Shown: positions 8,718-17,368 of the stretch, piece by piece | How positions within the stretch are numbered: position 1 is the stretch's first letter | Layout of the letters: each line of letters opens with the position of its first letter | DNA from: Halobacteriales archaeon QS_1_69_70 | GTDB lineage: Archaea; Halobacteriota; Halobacteria; Halobacteriales; Haloarculaceae | Direction of reading: 5' to 3' | DNA: 64,000 bases | Assembly (NCBI GenBank): GCA_003021005.1 | Contig: PXRI01000036.1 | Location: 28,296 to 92,295, forward strand | The notes under the pieces: model-generated | Seen by the model: only the letters and a program-made list of their open reading frames with translations | Database searches by the model: none | What the model was told of the DNA's origin: nothing | Translations under genes and position numbers: made by a program

Positions 8718-9148
8718 CCCTCGCCCCCGGAGACCCGCACGACCGTAAGCCGGTACCGGGTGCCGTTCACCCCGAGGTGGGCGACGTCCCCGACGGGCCC
8801 CTCGCCCCGCCGGTCGACGGCGTCGGGCGCGCGGGTCTCGAACTCCTGGAACTCCTCGAAGGGGGTGTGGGTGAAGGCGGCCTTGAACCCGACGACGCCG
8901 GAGTAGTAGGCCTCGGAGCGGGCCGGGTCGGCGCCCGCCTCGGCCGCCGCCACGGCGCCGAAGCTGTAGGGGAACCGGCGCTCGGAGAGGTTCTCGCCGG
9001 CGACGGCGGGGCCGGCGGCATCCGCTGCCGTGGCCTCGACGTAGTAGGGATCGCCGGTCGCGATGTGGGCCGGCAGGGCGCCGAGTGCGAGAAGCACCGC
9101 GAGCACGCCGACGATGGCGACGAGGGCGTTGCGCGTTACGGGTCGCAT
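8714..9148 (-). CDS. Membrane-anchored hypothetical protein
   Basis: 144 residues. One N-terminal membrane segment (about residues 7-27) leads to an extracytoplasmic domain of about 115 residues with YYSGVVGFKAAFTHTPFEEF and a C-terminal strand GVNGTRYRLTVVRVSG. I do not recognise the family. It overlaps the NUDIX gene start by 4 bases and its own start lies within the 3' end of the DUF5809 gene, so all three are likely co-transcribed. Confidence 0.65.
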   Translation of the reverse strand: MRPVTRNALVAIVGVLAVLLALGALPAHIATGDPYYVEATAADAAGPAVAGENLSERRFPYSFGAVAAAEAGADPARSEAYYSGVVGFKAAFTHTPFEEFQEFETRAPDAVDRRGEGPVGDVAHLGVNGTRYRLTVVRVSGGEG

Positions 9149-9564
9149 AGCTCCTCGCGGTAGAGGCGGTTGAACGCCATCCGTCGGACGGTGGCGACGG
9201 CCGCCGCCGGCTCGGACTGGAAGGTCGCCGCGACGGCGCTGTCGGCGGCCGGCGCGACGTGCCAGGCGACGCGGTCGACCTGGTCGTTCCCGACAACGTG
9301 AACCGCGACGTCGGCGTCCCCTCGCCACGCCTCGAAGGCCGCCGCGTCGGCGACCCGGACCCGCAGCCGTTCGGCGAAGAGCGTCCGACGCGCGGTCTCG
9401 ACGACTTCGCTGGTGACGCGCTCGTCGTACTCCTCGCGGTCGAACTCCATCGCCTTCGCCACCTCGCGGACGACCGTCCGGGCGGTCGGCCCGAGCGCAT
9501 CGAACCGCTCGCGGGCCGCCGACCAGCCGTCCGGCGCAAGCGTCCCCTCCTCCTGCATGGCCAT
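9136..9564 (-). CDS. DUF5809 family protein
   Basis: 142 residues, cytosolic, acidic. It starts MAMQEEGTLAP and contains a long helical region (ARERFDALGPTARTVVREVAKAMEFDREEYDERV) followed by an alpha/beta part. This matches the haloarchaeal DUF5809 family as I remember it, function unknown. It lies directly downstream of the DUF5810 gene, a pairing common in haloarchaea. A longer frame upstream exists but overlaps DUF5810, so ATG 9564 is preferred. Confidence 0.65.
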   Translation of the reverse strand: MAMQEEGTLAPDGWSAARERFDALGPTARTVVREVAKAMEFDREEYDERVTSEVVETARRTLFAERLRVRVADAAAFEAWRGDADVAVHVVGNDQVDRVAWHVAPAADSAVAATFQSEPAAAVATVRRMAFNRLYREELCDP

Positions 9565-9583
9565 CGGTAGGGACCGAGGACTG

Positions 9584-10174
9584 TTACTCGTTGTTATCCC
9601 GCTCGGCGTCACCCTCCGGAGACGCGGCGCCGTCGGGTGTCGTCCCCTCGTCGCCGCTCGACCGGCCGCCGGCGCCGGCGGCCTCGCGGTATTCGCCTCC
9701 GGTCGCGGCGTCGTCATTCGGTTCGTCCTCGAGCATGCGGCGCGTCATCTCCCGGGCCTCCGCGAGGATGGCCTCGGCCTCCTCGTCCGAGGGGCCGTCG
9801 CCGCCCCGCTCCGTGGCGGACTCCGGGACGTGATGCCGGCCGCCCGACGGCGAGTGCTCGCCGGCGTGTCCGCGACCGTGCCCGCCGGTACGGCCCTCGT
9901 CGAACAGCGCGCCGGAGCGCGCCGACGGCGGATCGGCGTCGTCGTCCAGGCCGCCCGCCGTGTCCTCGAACACCTGCGGGAACGCCGTCTCCGGGGCGTG
10001 GTCGACGACGACCTCGGCGAGTGCCGCCTCGCCCATGTCGCCCCACCCTGGCGCGTGGTCGTCGAGCCACTCCTCGTGGCCGTCGTCGCCGAGCATCGCG
10101 GTGAACGCGAGGTGGTTCGCGAGGTGGCTCCCGTCGGCCTGCGGGTCGCCACAGACCGGGCACGCGTATCCCAT
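9584..10174 (-). CDS. DUF5810 family zinc-binding protein
   Basis: 196 residues from ATG 10174. An ATG three codons upstream (10183) is also possible. The first 15 residues hold CPVCG, and together with H22/H26 (DGSHLANHLAF) this forms a C2H2-like zinc site typical of DUF5810. The motif GWGDMGEAALAEVV follows. The C-terminal half is a low-complexity Gly/Asp/His-rich region with a helix (SDEEAEAILAEAREMTRRMLEDE) and is probably disordered. Function unknown. It shares a leftward unit with DUF5809. Confidence 0.7.
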   Translation of the reverse strand: MGYACPVCGDPQADGSHLANHLAFTAMLGDDGHEEWLDDHAPGWGDMGEAALAEVVVDHAPETAFPQVFEDTAGGLDDDADPPSARSGALFDEGRTGGHGRGHAGEHSPSGGRHHVPESATERGGDGPSDEEAEAILAEAREMTRRMLEDEPNDDAATGGEYREAAGAGGRSSGDEGTTPDGAASPEGDAERDNNE

Positions 10175-10388
10175 ACCCGGCATGGGCCCGCCAGCCGCAA
10201 AACGCCTGTCCCTCCGCACCGACGCTCGTCCGTCGCGACGCCACGGTCACGAACGGTGGCGTGCCGGACCGGCCACGCCGGCACCGCCGTCAGGGCCGGG
10301 GGCGACGCCGGGGCCCTGGCGCTGTCGACGGCTGACCGCCGGGCCTACGCCGCCGGCTGGGGGCTCGACACAGGAACGTTCGGATGTG

Positions 10389-10877
10389 TCAGCGGCCACG
10401 GACCATGATGTGGGCGTCCTCGCCGTCGTCGTAGTACCCCGAGAGGACGTGGTGTGTCACGAAGCCGAAGTCGCTGTAGAGTTCTCGGGCGGCGTCGTTG
10501 TTCGCACGGACCTCCAGCTTGACGCGGCCCGCGCCCTCGACGAACAGTCGCCCCAGGGCCTCGCCGAGCAACAGCCGCCCGATGCCCTCCCCGCGCCGGT
10601 CCCGGCGGACGGCTAGGTCCTTGATGTGGCCCACCGACGTCCCGTGGTTCGGCATCGTGTCGGAGACGACGTATCCCACCACGCCGCCGTCGTCGGCGAC
10701 GAGAAAGCCCGGTTCGTCGAGGAACCGCTCGAACGCCTCGTAGGGCCACGGCTGCGGGAACGACCGCCGCTCGATGCGGAAGACGTCCAGCAGGTCCGCG
10801 CGGACGGCCTCGCGGACGCCGGCCGTCGCCCGGGACGTGGCCGTCGTCACGCTCCGGACGTAGCGGCGACGGAGCAT
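10389..10877 (-). CDS. rimI: Ribosomal-protein-alanine N-acetyltransferase RimI / N-terminal acetyltransferase
   Basis: 162 residues of the GNAT fold. The acetyl-CoA loop is RRGEGIGRLLL (about residues 94-104), with the preceding strand HIKDLAVR and the closing NNDAARELYSDFGF helix-strand. FPQPWPYEAF near residue 42 is the hallmark of the RimI/Ard1 group, which acetylates protein N-termini. The ATG at 10877 gives nine extra basic residues before a GTG that may be the true start (VTTATSR). The basic extension is unusual for this acidic proteome. Confidence 0.85.
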   Translation of the reverse strand: MLRRRYVRSVTTATSRATAGVREAVRADLLDVFRIERRSFPQPWPYEAFERFLDEPGFLVADDGGVVGYVVSDTMPNHGTSVGHIKDLAVRRDRRGEGIGRLLLGEALGRLFVEGAGRVKLEVRANNDAARELYSDFGFVTHHVLSGYYDDGEDAHIMVRGR

Positions 10878-11212
10878 AAATGCCTGCCGGCCGGACCGCG
10901 GGCGGGGTTCTTAGGCGTGCGAGGCCGACACACGTAGCCAGAAGATTCATGTATCCAGAACAATAACAATCTGGCGCACCCGTTTGGGTGCATCCCCACC
11001 CCCCACCCCGCTTTCAACACCCGATAGCCACGGCTCTATCCGCCAGCCTGTCGATACGTCTCACCGCTGGACTCGTCCGGGAGCAGCCGCTCCTTGCTCG
11101 ACCATTGCCGCTCGCTCTGCGCCGCTCCAGATCCAGTACTCCGGACAGCACGCCACCCCGTGCCGGTCGTCGGAGCGACGTCGGCGAAGCGCTGCGGACG
11201 GAACCGTGGGGT
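10878..11212. other. Intergenic region between rimI and aconitase
   Basis: No gene is supported. It contains two small dyads: CCAGA/TCTGG around an AT-rich core (10955-10974) and a perfect 6-base stem GCACCC-GTTT-GGGTGC (10976-10991). They lie in front of the rimI start and downstream of aconitase, so one could serve as terminator for the leftward aconitase transcript or as a promoter-proximal site for rimI. Confidence 0.35.
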
Positions 11213-13198
11213 TCAGTCGTCCGCCGGTGCGGCGTCGCTACCGCCCTCGTGCTGCTTCTTGACGTGCGACAGCTTGCCGCCGTTTGCGAGGATGCGGCGC
11301 TCGCGCTCGGAGGCGTCCAGCGCGCCCGTGAGCTCCCACTCGCCGTTCACGCGGACCGTGAACTCCTCCTGGCCCGACCGGACGCCCTCGGCGACGTCGT
11401 CGACGATCTCGACCTCGTCGCCCTCCTCGATCCGCTCGTAGTCCTCGGCATCGATCGTCAGCGGAACGAGCCCGAAGTTGAACAGGTTCGCCTTGTGAAT
11501 ACGGGCGAAGCTCTGGGCGAGCACGCCCTGGACCCCGAGGTACATCGGGCACAGCGCTGCGTGCTCCCGCGAGGAGCCCTGGCCGTAGTTCTCGCCGGCG
11601 ACCAGGAACCCGCCGTCGCTCTCCAGGGCGCGCTGGGCGAAGCTCTCGTCGACCCGCGAGAGCGTGAACTCGCTGAGCTTCGGGATGTTCGACCGGTACA
11701 TCAGGATGTCCTGGGTCGCCGGGATGATGTGGTCGGTCGTGATGTTGTCCTCCATCTTCAACAGCGCCGGGCCGGCGAGATCGGCGTCCAGCGGGTCCTT
11801 CAGCGGAACGTCGCCGATGTTCGGGCCCTTGATGAGGTCGTCGTCGACGGCCTCCTCGGGCGCGATGAGGTCCGGGTCCTCACGCCCCATCCCGGGGCCG
11901 TACTTGTCGCCCATCTCGAAGCCGGGGTCCTCGAGGTCGCCGCGGTCGTCGGCGAGGTCCCGCGGGTCGACGATCTCGCCGGCGATGGCCGCCGCCGTTG
12001 CGACCTCCGGCGAGCAGAGGTAGACGTTGTCGTCCTCGATGCCGGAGCGGCCCTCGAAGTTCCGGTTGAACGTCCGCAGCGACACCGAGTCCGACGCCGG
12101 AACGTGCCCGATCCCGATGCAGGCGCCGCAGGTCGCCTCGGAGAAGTTCACGCCGGCGGCCATCATCTCGGCCGTCCAGCCCTCGCGGGCGAGCATCTCG
12201 CTGGCCTGCTTGGAGCCGGGGGCGACGATCATCTCCGTCGTCCGGTTGGTCGAGCGGCCCTCGAGCATCTTCGCGGCCGGGAGGACGTCCTCGTAGGCGC
12301 CGTTCGTGCAGGAGCCGATGATCACCTGGTCGACGTCGGTGCCGGCGACCTCCCGAACCGGCACGACGTTGTCCGGCATCGACGGCGTCGCGATGAGCGG
12401 CTCGATCTCCGAGAGGTCGACCTCGATCCGGTCGGCGTACTCGGCGTCGTCGTCGGGCCGGAGGTCGACGTGTTCGTCCTCCCGGTCGAGGCGGGCGAGC
12501 CAGTCTCTCGTCCGCTCGTCGGTCGGGAAGATCGACGACGTCGCACCGAGTTCCGTGCCCATGTTCGTGATGGTGGTCCGCTCGGGCACCGACAGCGTCT
12601 CGACGCCCGGACCGGTGTACTCCAGCACCTTGCCGACGCCGCCCTTCACGGTCAGCTCCCGGAGGAGGTGCAGGATGACGTCCTTCGCGGTCGCCCACTC
12701 GCCGAGTTCGCCCTCCAGCCGGACCTCCACGACCTCGGGCATCTCGATGTAGTAGGCGCCGCCGCCCATCGCGACGGAGATGTCGATGCCGCCGGCGCCG
12801 ATGGCGAGCTGGCCCAGCCCGCCCGGCGTCGGGGTGTGGGAGTCGCTGCCGAGCAGCGTCTTGCCCGGCGCGGCGAAGTTCTCCTTGTGGACGTTGTGAC
12901 AGATCCCGTTGCCGGGGCGGCTGAAGTACGCGCCGTAGGTGCCGGCCGCCGACCGGAGGAACCGGTGGTCGTCCGTGTTCTTGAAGTCGAACTGGTAGGT
13001 CTGGTGGTCGCAGTACTGGGCGGCGATCTCGGTCTGGACCTCGTCCAGCCCGAGCGCCTCGAACTGCAGCCACACGAAGGTGCCCGTCGTGTCCTGTGTG
13101 AGCACCTGGTCGATCTCGATCCCGATCTCCTCGCCGGTCTCGAGGTCGCCCTCGACGAGGTGGTCGTCGAGGATCTTCTCCGTGAGCGTCTGTCCCAT
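11213..13198 (-). CDS. acn: Aconitate hydratase
   Basis: About 661 residues, the size of the mitochondrial-type aconitase. It converts citrate to isocitrate in the TCA cycle. Cluster-binding cysteines are visible in SCTNGAYED and in CGACIGIG. Substrate-binding motifs include DSHTPTPGG and, in the C-terminal swivel domain, GSSREHAAL. MGQTLTEKIL at 13198 was preferred to an ATG three codons upstream because it matches the usual family start. It is a monocistronic leftward gene with about 310 bases of upstream sequence. Confidence 0.93.
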   Translation of the reverse strand: MGQTLTEKILDDHLVEGDLETGEEIGIEIDQVLTQDTTGTFVWLQFEALGLDEVQTEIAAQYCDHQTYQFDFKNTDDHRFLRSAAGTYGAYFSRPGNGICHNVHKENFAAPGKTLLGSDSHTPTPGGLGQLAIGAGGIDISVAMGGGAYYIEMPEVVEVRLEGELGEWATAKDVILHLLRELTVKGGVGKVLEYTGPGVETLSVPERTTITNMGTELGATSSIFPTDERTRDWLARLDREDEHVDLRPDDDAEYADRIEVDLSEIEPLIATPSMPDNVVPVREVAGTDVDQVIIGSCTNGAYEDVLPAAKMLEGRSTNRTTEMIVAPGSKQASEMLAREGWTAEMMAAGVNFSEATCGACIGIGHVPASDSVSLRTFNRNFEGRSGIEDDNVYLCSPEVATAAAIAGEIVDPRDLADDRGDLEDPGFEMGDKYGPGMGREDPDLIAPEEAVDDDLIKGPNIGDVPLKDPLDADLAGPALLKMEDNITTDHIIPATQDILMYRSNIPKLSEFTLSRVDESFAQRALESDGGFLVAGENYGQGSSREHAALCPMYLGVQGVLAQSFARIHKANLFNFGLVPLTIDAEDYERIEEGDEVEIVDDVAEGVRSGQEEFTVRVNGEWELTGALDASERERRILANGGKLSHVKKQHEGGSDAAPADD

Positions 13199-13512
13199 AA
13201 CATCCATCTATCGACCGCCCACTGTCATAAATCCGGCGTGTTCGCCGCATGTTGCGGGCGCCATCGGGCGATTGGGGGGAGACCGAGTCGGGGAACCGCA
13301 TCGGGACCCTCGTCGTCCCGTCCGCTCGTCCCGTCCGCCCGGCCGGCGACCGACGGCCGCCGACAGCACCGACCCTCGGGGACGGCGTCGGCATCGCGTT
13401 CCGCCCCGCGGGGAGGACCCAACCCGGCGGCTGTCCGTCCCTGACCCAACGGTCACGCAGCTGGCCGCTCCGCGACAAGACGGACCGGACGAGCACGGTC
13501 CGACTCGCCCCG
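13199..13512. other. Intergenic region upstream of aconitase
   Basis: 314 bases with no recognisable gene. Open frames crossing it belong to antisense readings of the flanking genes. It must contain the aconitase promoter, although I see no strong TATA box. Confidence 0.4.
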
Positions 13513-13917
13513 TCAGGCCGGCGACGGCGTCTCGACGTGAGAGAGGTACTGGGTGAGGTCGGCGGTCGAGATCATCCCGATGAGGCCCTCCTCGTCGTCG
13601 ACGACCGGCAGGTGGTGGCACTCGTTGACCAGCATCCGATCGGCGGCGTCCCGGATGTCCTCCTGGGCGGTCGCCGTGACGACGTCGGTGGTCATGTACC
13701 GCTCGACGGTCGTCTCCGCCTTCGGTTCGCTGTGGGCCACGATCGTCACGAAGTCCGTCGTCGTCAGGATGCCGACGAGGTCGTTGTCCGCATCGACGAC
13801 CGGCAGCGAGCCGATGTCGTCCTCTAAGAGTAGTCCGGCGGCGTCCTCGACGAGCGTCTCCGGCGTCGCCGTGACCAGGTCCGACGACATCAGTAGCGCG
13901 ACGTAGATATCGTCCAT
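13513..13917 (-). CDS. Two-CBS-domain protein
   Basis: 134 residues built almost wholly of two CBS motifs, about residues 10-60 (LVEDAAGLLLEDDIGSLPVVDADNDLVGILTTTDF) and 78-128 (DIRDAADRMLVNECHHLPVVDDEEGLIGMISTADL). Such stand-alone Bateman modules usually bind adenine nucleotides and regulate a partner. No partner is adjacent. The start MDDIYVALLMSSDLV was chosen as the common haloarchaeal form. Longer frames upstream run into low-complexity DNA. Confidence 0.85.
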   Translation of the reverse strand: MDDIYVALLMSSDLVTATPETLVEDAAGLLLEDDIGSLPVVDADNDLVGILTTTDFVTIVAHSEPKAETTVERYMTTDVVTATAQEDIRDAADRMLVNECHHLPVVDDEEGLIGMISTADLTQYLSHVETPSPA

Positions 13918-14414
13918 GACGGGTGGTACGTGGTGCCGGGCCAATAGCGTTCGCATCGGCGCAAGCCTCCGGAACGGCGGTCGGATCAGTCGCGTGCGGC
14001 GGCGCTCCCGCTGGTCGCCCCGCCCGGGTCGCGCTCGCACAGTAGGCCGCACTCGCTCCGCTCACGGCTCCCCTCCGGCTCTCGGCTCCCGCTGGTCGCC
14101 GTTCACATTCCCGAAGGCCTCCCGCCGGTCGGCCGGCCCGGGTCGCGCCGCCCGCCGCCCGTCTCGCGAGTCGCTCGCTCCGCTCACAGCTCGCGGCTCG
14201 CGTGTCGTCGGTCGCGCCGCTCACTCCTCCCGCTCGCTCGTTCCGAGGCCTCCCTGCGGTCGGCCTCGCGGCTCGCGTGTCGTCCCTCCCTCCGGTCAGT
14301 CCTCCCGCTCGCCCGTTCGGCGGCGGGCTCGCTCGTTCACGGCTCGCTTCGCTCGCCGTTCACGCAATCGGAGCCGCTCCCGACGGTCGCGGCTCCCGCC
14401 GCTCGCCCGCCGCC
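13918..14414. repeat. Low-complexity intergenic segment, TCGCTCCGCTCAC type (copy 1)
   Basis: 497 bases made of degenerate words such as CTCGCTCCGCTCAC, GGCTCGCG and CTCCCGCTCG. The stretch 14195-14235 is nearly identical to 27271-27315, and a second weaker copy lies at 14270-14315. On the opposite strand it reads in ORF-like Ser/Glu/Arg-rich frames, but these have no start and are not genes. The word family recurs at 27.2-27.5 kb and, in other forms, at 18.5-18.9 kb and inside the riboflavin synthase gene. Confidence 0.65.
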
Positions 14415-15029
14415 CTATTCAACCAACCGCGAGAACGCCAGATCGCCGCTCGTGTCCTCGATGACGATGTCGACGACGTCACCCTCCGTCGCGCCGGGGA
14501 CGAATATCGTGTAGTCGCCGCGGTGGGCGACGCCGTCGCCCTTCCGGCCCGTGTCGGTGACCTCGACGGTGTAGGTCTCCCCTGTCTCGACGTCGTCCGT
14601 CTGCTGGCGGGTGCTCGCCGAGCCGCTCTTCTTCTGGACCGGCCGGAACGCCCCGCAGGCGTCACACCGCAGCATGGTCGTCCGGTCCTCCTGGACGAGC
14701 CGGGTGTCGGGAAGGCCGCACTCGCTACACCGGACGTACTCCTCGGTGTACTCCTCGACTGCCGCCTCGAAGTCCCGCGCCGCGAACTCGCCGTTGTACC
14801 GGCCGACGCCGGCCTCGAGCTTCCCGGAGGTCGCGAGCGTTCGCTGGACGAACCGGTGGAGGTGGTCCGTCGAGCGGTTCAGGGCGTTCGCGACCGCCTC
14901 GAGGTTGTTGAATCGGGTGAACGCGCCGTCCGGCTGGGCGGCCGCGTCGGGGACCGAGAGCCGGTCGCCGCCCGACTGGATGTCCGGCGTGGCCTCCAGC
15001 GCACGGTCGAGGCTGGCTTCGTACTCCAT
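14415..15029 (-). CDS. eif2b: Translation initiation factor aIF2 subunit beta with TRAM domain
   Basis: 204 residues. The N-terminal helix and the aIF2-beta core (FNNLEAVANALNRSTDH, FVQRTLATSGKL) are followed by the zinc ribbon CSECG…CDACG (about residues 98-122) and a C-terminal TRAM domain (about 145-200, ending TSGDLAFSRLVE). The protein is part of the aIF2 heterotrimer that delivers initiator tRNA. The extra TRAM domain is a haloarchaeal feature and probably aids RNA binding. Confidence 0.92.
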   Translation of the reverse strand: MEYEASLDRALEATPDIQSGGDRLSVPDAAAQPDGAFTRFNNLEAVANALNRSTDHLHRFVQRTLATSGKLEAGVGRYNGEFAARDFEAAVEEYTEEYVRCSECGLPDTRLVQEDRTTMLRCDACGAFRPVQKKSGSASTRQQTDDVETGETYTVEVTDTGRKGDGVAHRGDYTIFVPGATEGDVVDIVIEDTSGDLAFSRLVE

Positions 15030-15103
15030 ACCGGTCCAAGGCGGCCCCGACTGAAAGGGATTCCGAGAGGAACCGACTTGAGGCCGGGCGCCGACGGCCG
15101 TCC

Positions 15104-15454
15104 ATGGAGCCGACGACGCCCCAGACGGCCTGCTTCGAGGCCGGCATCAAGTTCGGGTCGCTGTACCACCAGTTCGCCGGCGCCCCGGTGTCGCCTGACA
15201 GCGCCGCGAGCCTCGAGACCGCGATGGAGGAGGCGATCGAGAACCAGCCCCACTGCGAGTCCGTCGCGGTCGACGTCCGCGCCGAGGCCCTCGCCGCGGA
15301 CCTGGCCGAGCGGTCGGCCGACTACGCCGAACTGACGGGCCGGTACGTGGACGTCGAGGTCGTCGTCGAGTACGACGGCTGTACCGTGCGGACGGCGATG
15401 GCGATGGACGGCGACTACCCCCGGATGCGGGTCGAGGACGTCATCGAGTCCTGA
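15104..15454 (+). CDS. mptD: Archaeal dihydroneopterin aldolase
   Basis: 116 residues. TACFEAGIKFGSLYHQFAGAPVS near the N-terminus is the signature of the archaeal MptD family, which cleaves 7,8-dihydroneopterin to 6-hydroxymethyl-dihydropterin in methanopterin/folate-type cofactor synthesis. The gene is divergent from aIF2-beta with only 74 bases between the starts, so the two promoters must overlap. It is followed by an unrelated membrane protein. Confidence 0.8.
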   Translation: MEPTTPQTACFEAGIKFGSLYHQFAGAPVSPDSAASLETAMEEAIENQPHCESVAVDVRAEALAADLAERSADYAELTGRYVDVEVVVEYDGCTVRTAMAMDGDYPRMRVEDVIES

Positions 15455-15540
15455 CGGCGGCCGGCGGCCGTCCAGCACGGGCCCTGACCCGCGTCGATGT
15501 GGCCCGATGTTTTATGGGCGCACTCGGCGGAGCCCGTCCC

Positions 15541-16647
15541 ATGACGCTCCACGCGCTGGACGTGTTGGGTGCGGCGGTCCGGGCGACCCGGGAGTATCGG
15601 CCCCGCGGACTCGGGCAGTGGCTCTGGGTGTCGGCCGTCGCGCTCTTCGTCGGCGGGACGGGGATCGGCCTGCCGACGGGGGGCGGCACCCCCGGCGGGA
15701 CCGGCGGCGACCTCCCGCCCGCCGACGGGCAAGAACTCGGTGGCGGGCTCCCCGGCGAGGTCCTCGGTGCGATCCTCCTCGTCGTCGCCGTGGTGGTGGT
15801 CCTCTGGCTCCTCGTCGTCGTCCTCGGCGCGTTGCTGGAGGCCCCGTTCCTCGCGTGGCTCCGCGACGGCGAGGTAGCCACGTGGGCGACAGCCCGGGAC
15901 CACCTGGCCCAGGGCCTCGGCCTCGCGGTCTTCCGCATCGCCGTGAAGGGCCTCAGCCTCGCACTCCTCGCCGGCATCCTCGTGGCCACCGTCGGGACGG
16001 CCGGCCAGCCGCTGGAGTACCTCCTCGCGGCCGCCGAGTCCGCCGTCCTGCTCGCGGTCGTCGGCCTCCCGCTCGGCGTCGTCGCCGCCTTCACCACGGC
16101 CTTCGTCGTCCCGACGATGCTCTTGGAGGACGCCGGCGTGGTCGGCGGCTGGCGGCGGTTCTGGGGCACGCTCACCGACGCGCCCAAGCAGTTCGCCGTC
16201 TACGCCGTCGCCGTCATCGTCCTGGCGGCCGTCGGCGGCTTCGCCGTGATCCTCGCCGCGCTCGTCGCGCTGATCGTCCCTGGCCTCGTCGTGGGCGGAC
16301 TCCTGGGTCTCGTGGCCGCCGTCGCCGTCAGGCCGCTCGCCGGCATCGTGGTCGCCGCCACGGTCGCCGCCGCCGCGTTCACCGCCGTGGCGCTCGCCGG
16401 CTCAGCGCTCCTGCAGGTCTTTCTCCGGTACTACGCGCTGTTCGTGCTCGCCCGCGTCGACGGCGACCTCGACTTCCTCCCGGAACGACGGCGGGCGGTC
16501 GGCGCTGGCCTCCCCTCCGACGCCGGCGACAGCGGTCCGGCCGACGTCGACGCCGACGTCGACGACACGCCGGGGGCGGACCCGGCGCCGGACGACTCAC
16601 GGGTAGGACCGGCCAGTACTGCCCGTCGCCGGAACGCCACCCGGTGA
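15541..16647 (+). CDS. Polytopic membrane protein, haloarchaeal (DUF7544-like)
   Basis: 368 residues from ATG 15541. The N-terminal amphipathic stretch (AVRATREYRPRGLGQWLWVS) is followed by about six membrane segments rich in Val/Ala/Leu, with a soluble loop EAPFLAWLRDGEVATWATARDHLAQ. The C-terminal 50 residues are acidic and disordered. The layout matches haloarchaeal membrane proteins of the DUF7544 kind. Function unknown, no transport motif recognised. The name is tentative. Confidence 0.7.
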   Translation: MTLHALDVLGAAVRATREYRPRGLGQWLWVSAVALFVGGTGIGLPTGGGTPGGTGGDLPPADGQELGGGLPGEVLGAILLVVAVVVVLWLLVVVLGALLEAPFLAWLRDGEVATWATARDHLAQGLGLAVFRIAVKGLSLALLAGILVATVGTAGQPLEYLLAAAESAVLLAVVGLPLGVVAAFTTAFVVPTMLLEDAGVVGGWRRFWGTLTDAPKQFAVYAVAVIVLAAVGGFAVILAALVALIVPGLVVGGLLGLVAAVAVRPLAGIVVAATVAAAAFTAVALAGSALLQVFLRYYALFVLARVDGDLDFLPERRRAVGAGLPSDAGDSGPADVDADVDDTPGADPAPDDSRVGPASTARRRNATR

Positions 16648-16705
16648 CCGCCAACTGGTGACCGGGCGCGGTGGCCGGGGTCACGGTGACCGGGGGCCAG
16701 GGACC

Positions 16706-16760
16706 GAGGCCCGGCGACCGGAGGCCCGGCGACCGGAGGCCCGGCGACCGGAGGCCCGGT
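16706..16760. repeat. Short tandem repeat, 15-base unit
   Basis: GAGGCCCGGCGACCG is repeated three times exactly (16706-16750) and then starts a fourth, diverged copy. It lies in the short gap between a membrane-protein gene and the DUF5790 gene and is non-coding. Confidence 0.8.
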
Positions 16761-16840
16761 GAGCTGGGGCCGCCGGGTTTCCGCGTTTCACTTCCGCTTT
16801 CCGGCTCGTCTTTAACCGGGCGGCCGCCCCACCTCGCGAC

Positions 16841-17248
16841 ATGAGCCAGGCCACGCTCGACGACGACGACCTGTTCGACGAGGCGGCCAGCGAGATGCGC
16901 GAGGACGTCGAATCGAGCCTCGCGGCGGCCCGCGAGACGCTCCCGGCGGCGTCGGCGATCTGGGACACCGAGGCCGACAACACCCTCGGCGTCCTGAACG
17001 GGCTCAAAGGCGCACTCGACACGGGCGACGCCGCCGATCACGTCCGGGACGCCAAGAAGTGGTACGCCGTCGGGACGGAGGCCGACGCCTTCGAGGACGC
17101 CGGCGACCTGGAGGCCGAGATCGACGAACTCGAGGGGATCGTCGCGGACGTCCGGGACGCCCACGAGCAGGTCGGCGACCTCACCGCCACCATCCCGGAA
17201 CTCCGGGGCGCCCTCGAGGACGCCCACGAGGCCGCCGACGAGGAGTAG
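16841..17248 (+). CDS. DUF5790 family protein
   Basis: 135 residues, very acidic, largely alpha-helical, without cysteines or membrane segments. LFDEAASEMREDVESSL, ADNTLGVLNGLKGALD and RDAKKWYAVGTEADAFED are characteristic of haloarchaeal DUF5790. Function unknown. Coiled-coil character is likely in the C-terminal third (LEAEIDELEGIVADVRDAHEQV). It converges with the creatininase-family gene, the repeat element lying between. Confidence 0.8.
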   Translation: MSQATLDDDDLFDEAASEMREDVESSLAAARETLPAASAIWDTEADNTLGVLNGLKGALDTGDAADHVRDAKKWYAVGTEADAFEDAGDLEAEIDELEGIVADVRDAHEQVGDLTATIPELRGALEDAHEAADEE

Positions 17249-17263
17249 CGGGGCCGGGCCGCG

Positions 17264-17368
17264 TCATACTGCAGGTCGTCCGTTCGTGACGAGACGTTCG
17301 CGTCGATGGTCTCTCCGCAACATCGGACGAGCGCCACTACGATGGTATGGGGACGTCCGGCAGTATCA
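17264..17368. repeat. Inverted-repeat element, copy C
   Basis: The right end GTCCGGCAGTATCA (17355-17368) is identical to the right end of copy A and its last three bases form the TGA stop of the leftward creatininase-family gene. The left end (TCATACTGCAGGTCGTCCG) is a degenerate partner. The element is about 105 bases and fills the gap between two convergent genes. Confidence 0.65.

Noticed and set aside
10955-10991. Possible tRNA or strong terminator between rimI and aconitase
   Set aside because: Only two short stems are present and there is no T-loop sequence. The distance of more than 200 bases from the aconitase stop weakens the terminator reading.
10988-13444. An 818-codon rightward open frame
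   Set aside because: It is the antisense reading of aconitase, extended through intergenic DNA. Aconitase itself shows all cluster-binding motifs.
16706-16760. Possible CRISPR-like array
   Set aside because: The 15-base units are directly adjacent with no spacers, so this is a simple tandem repeat.
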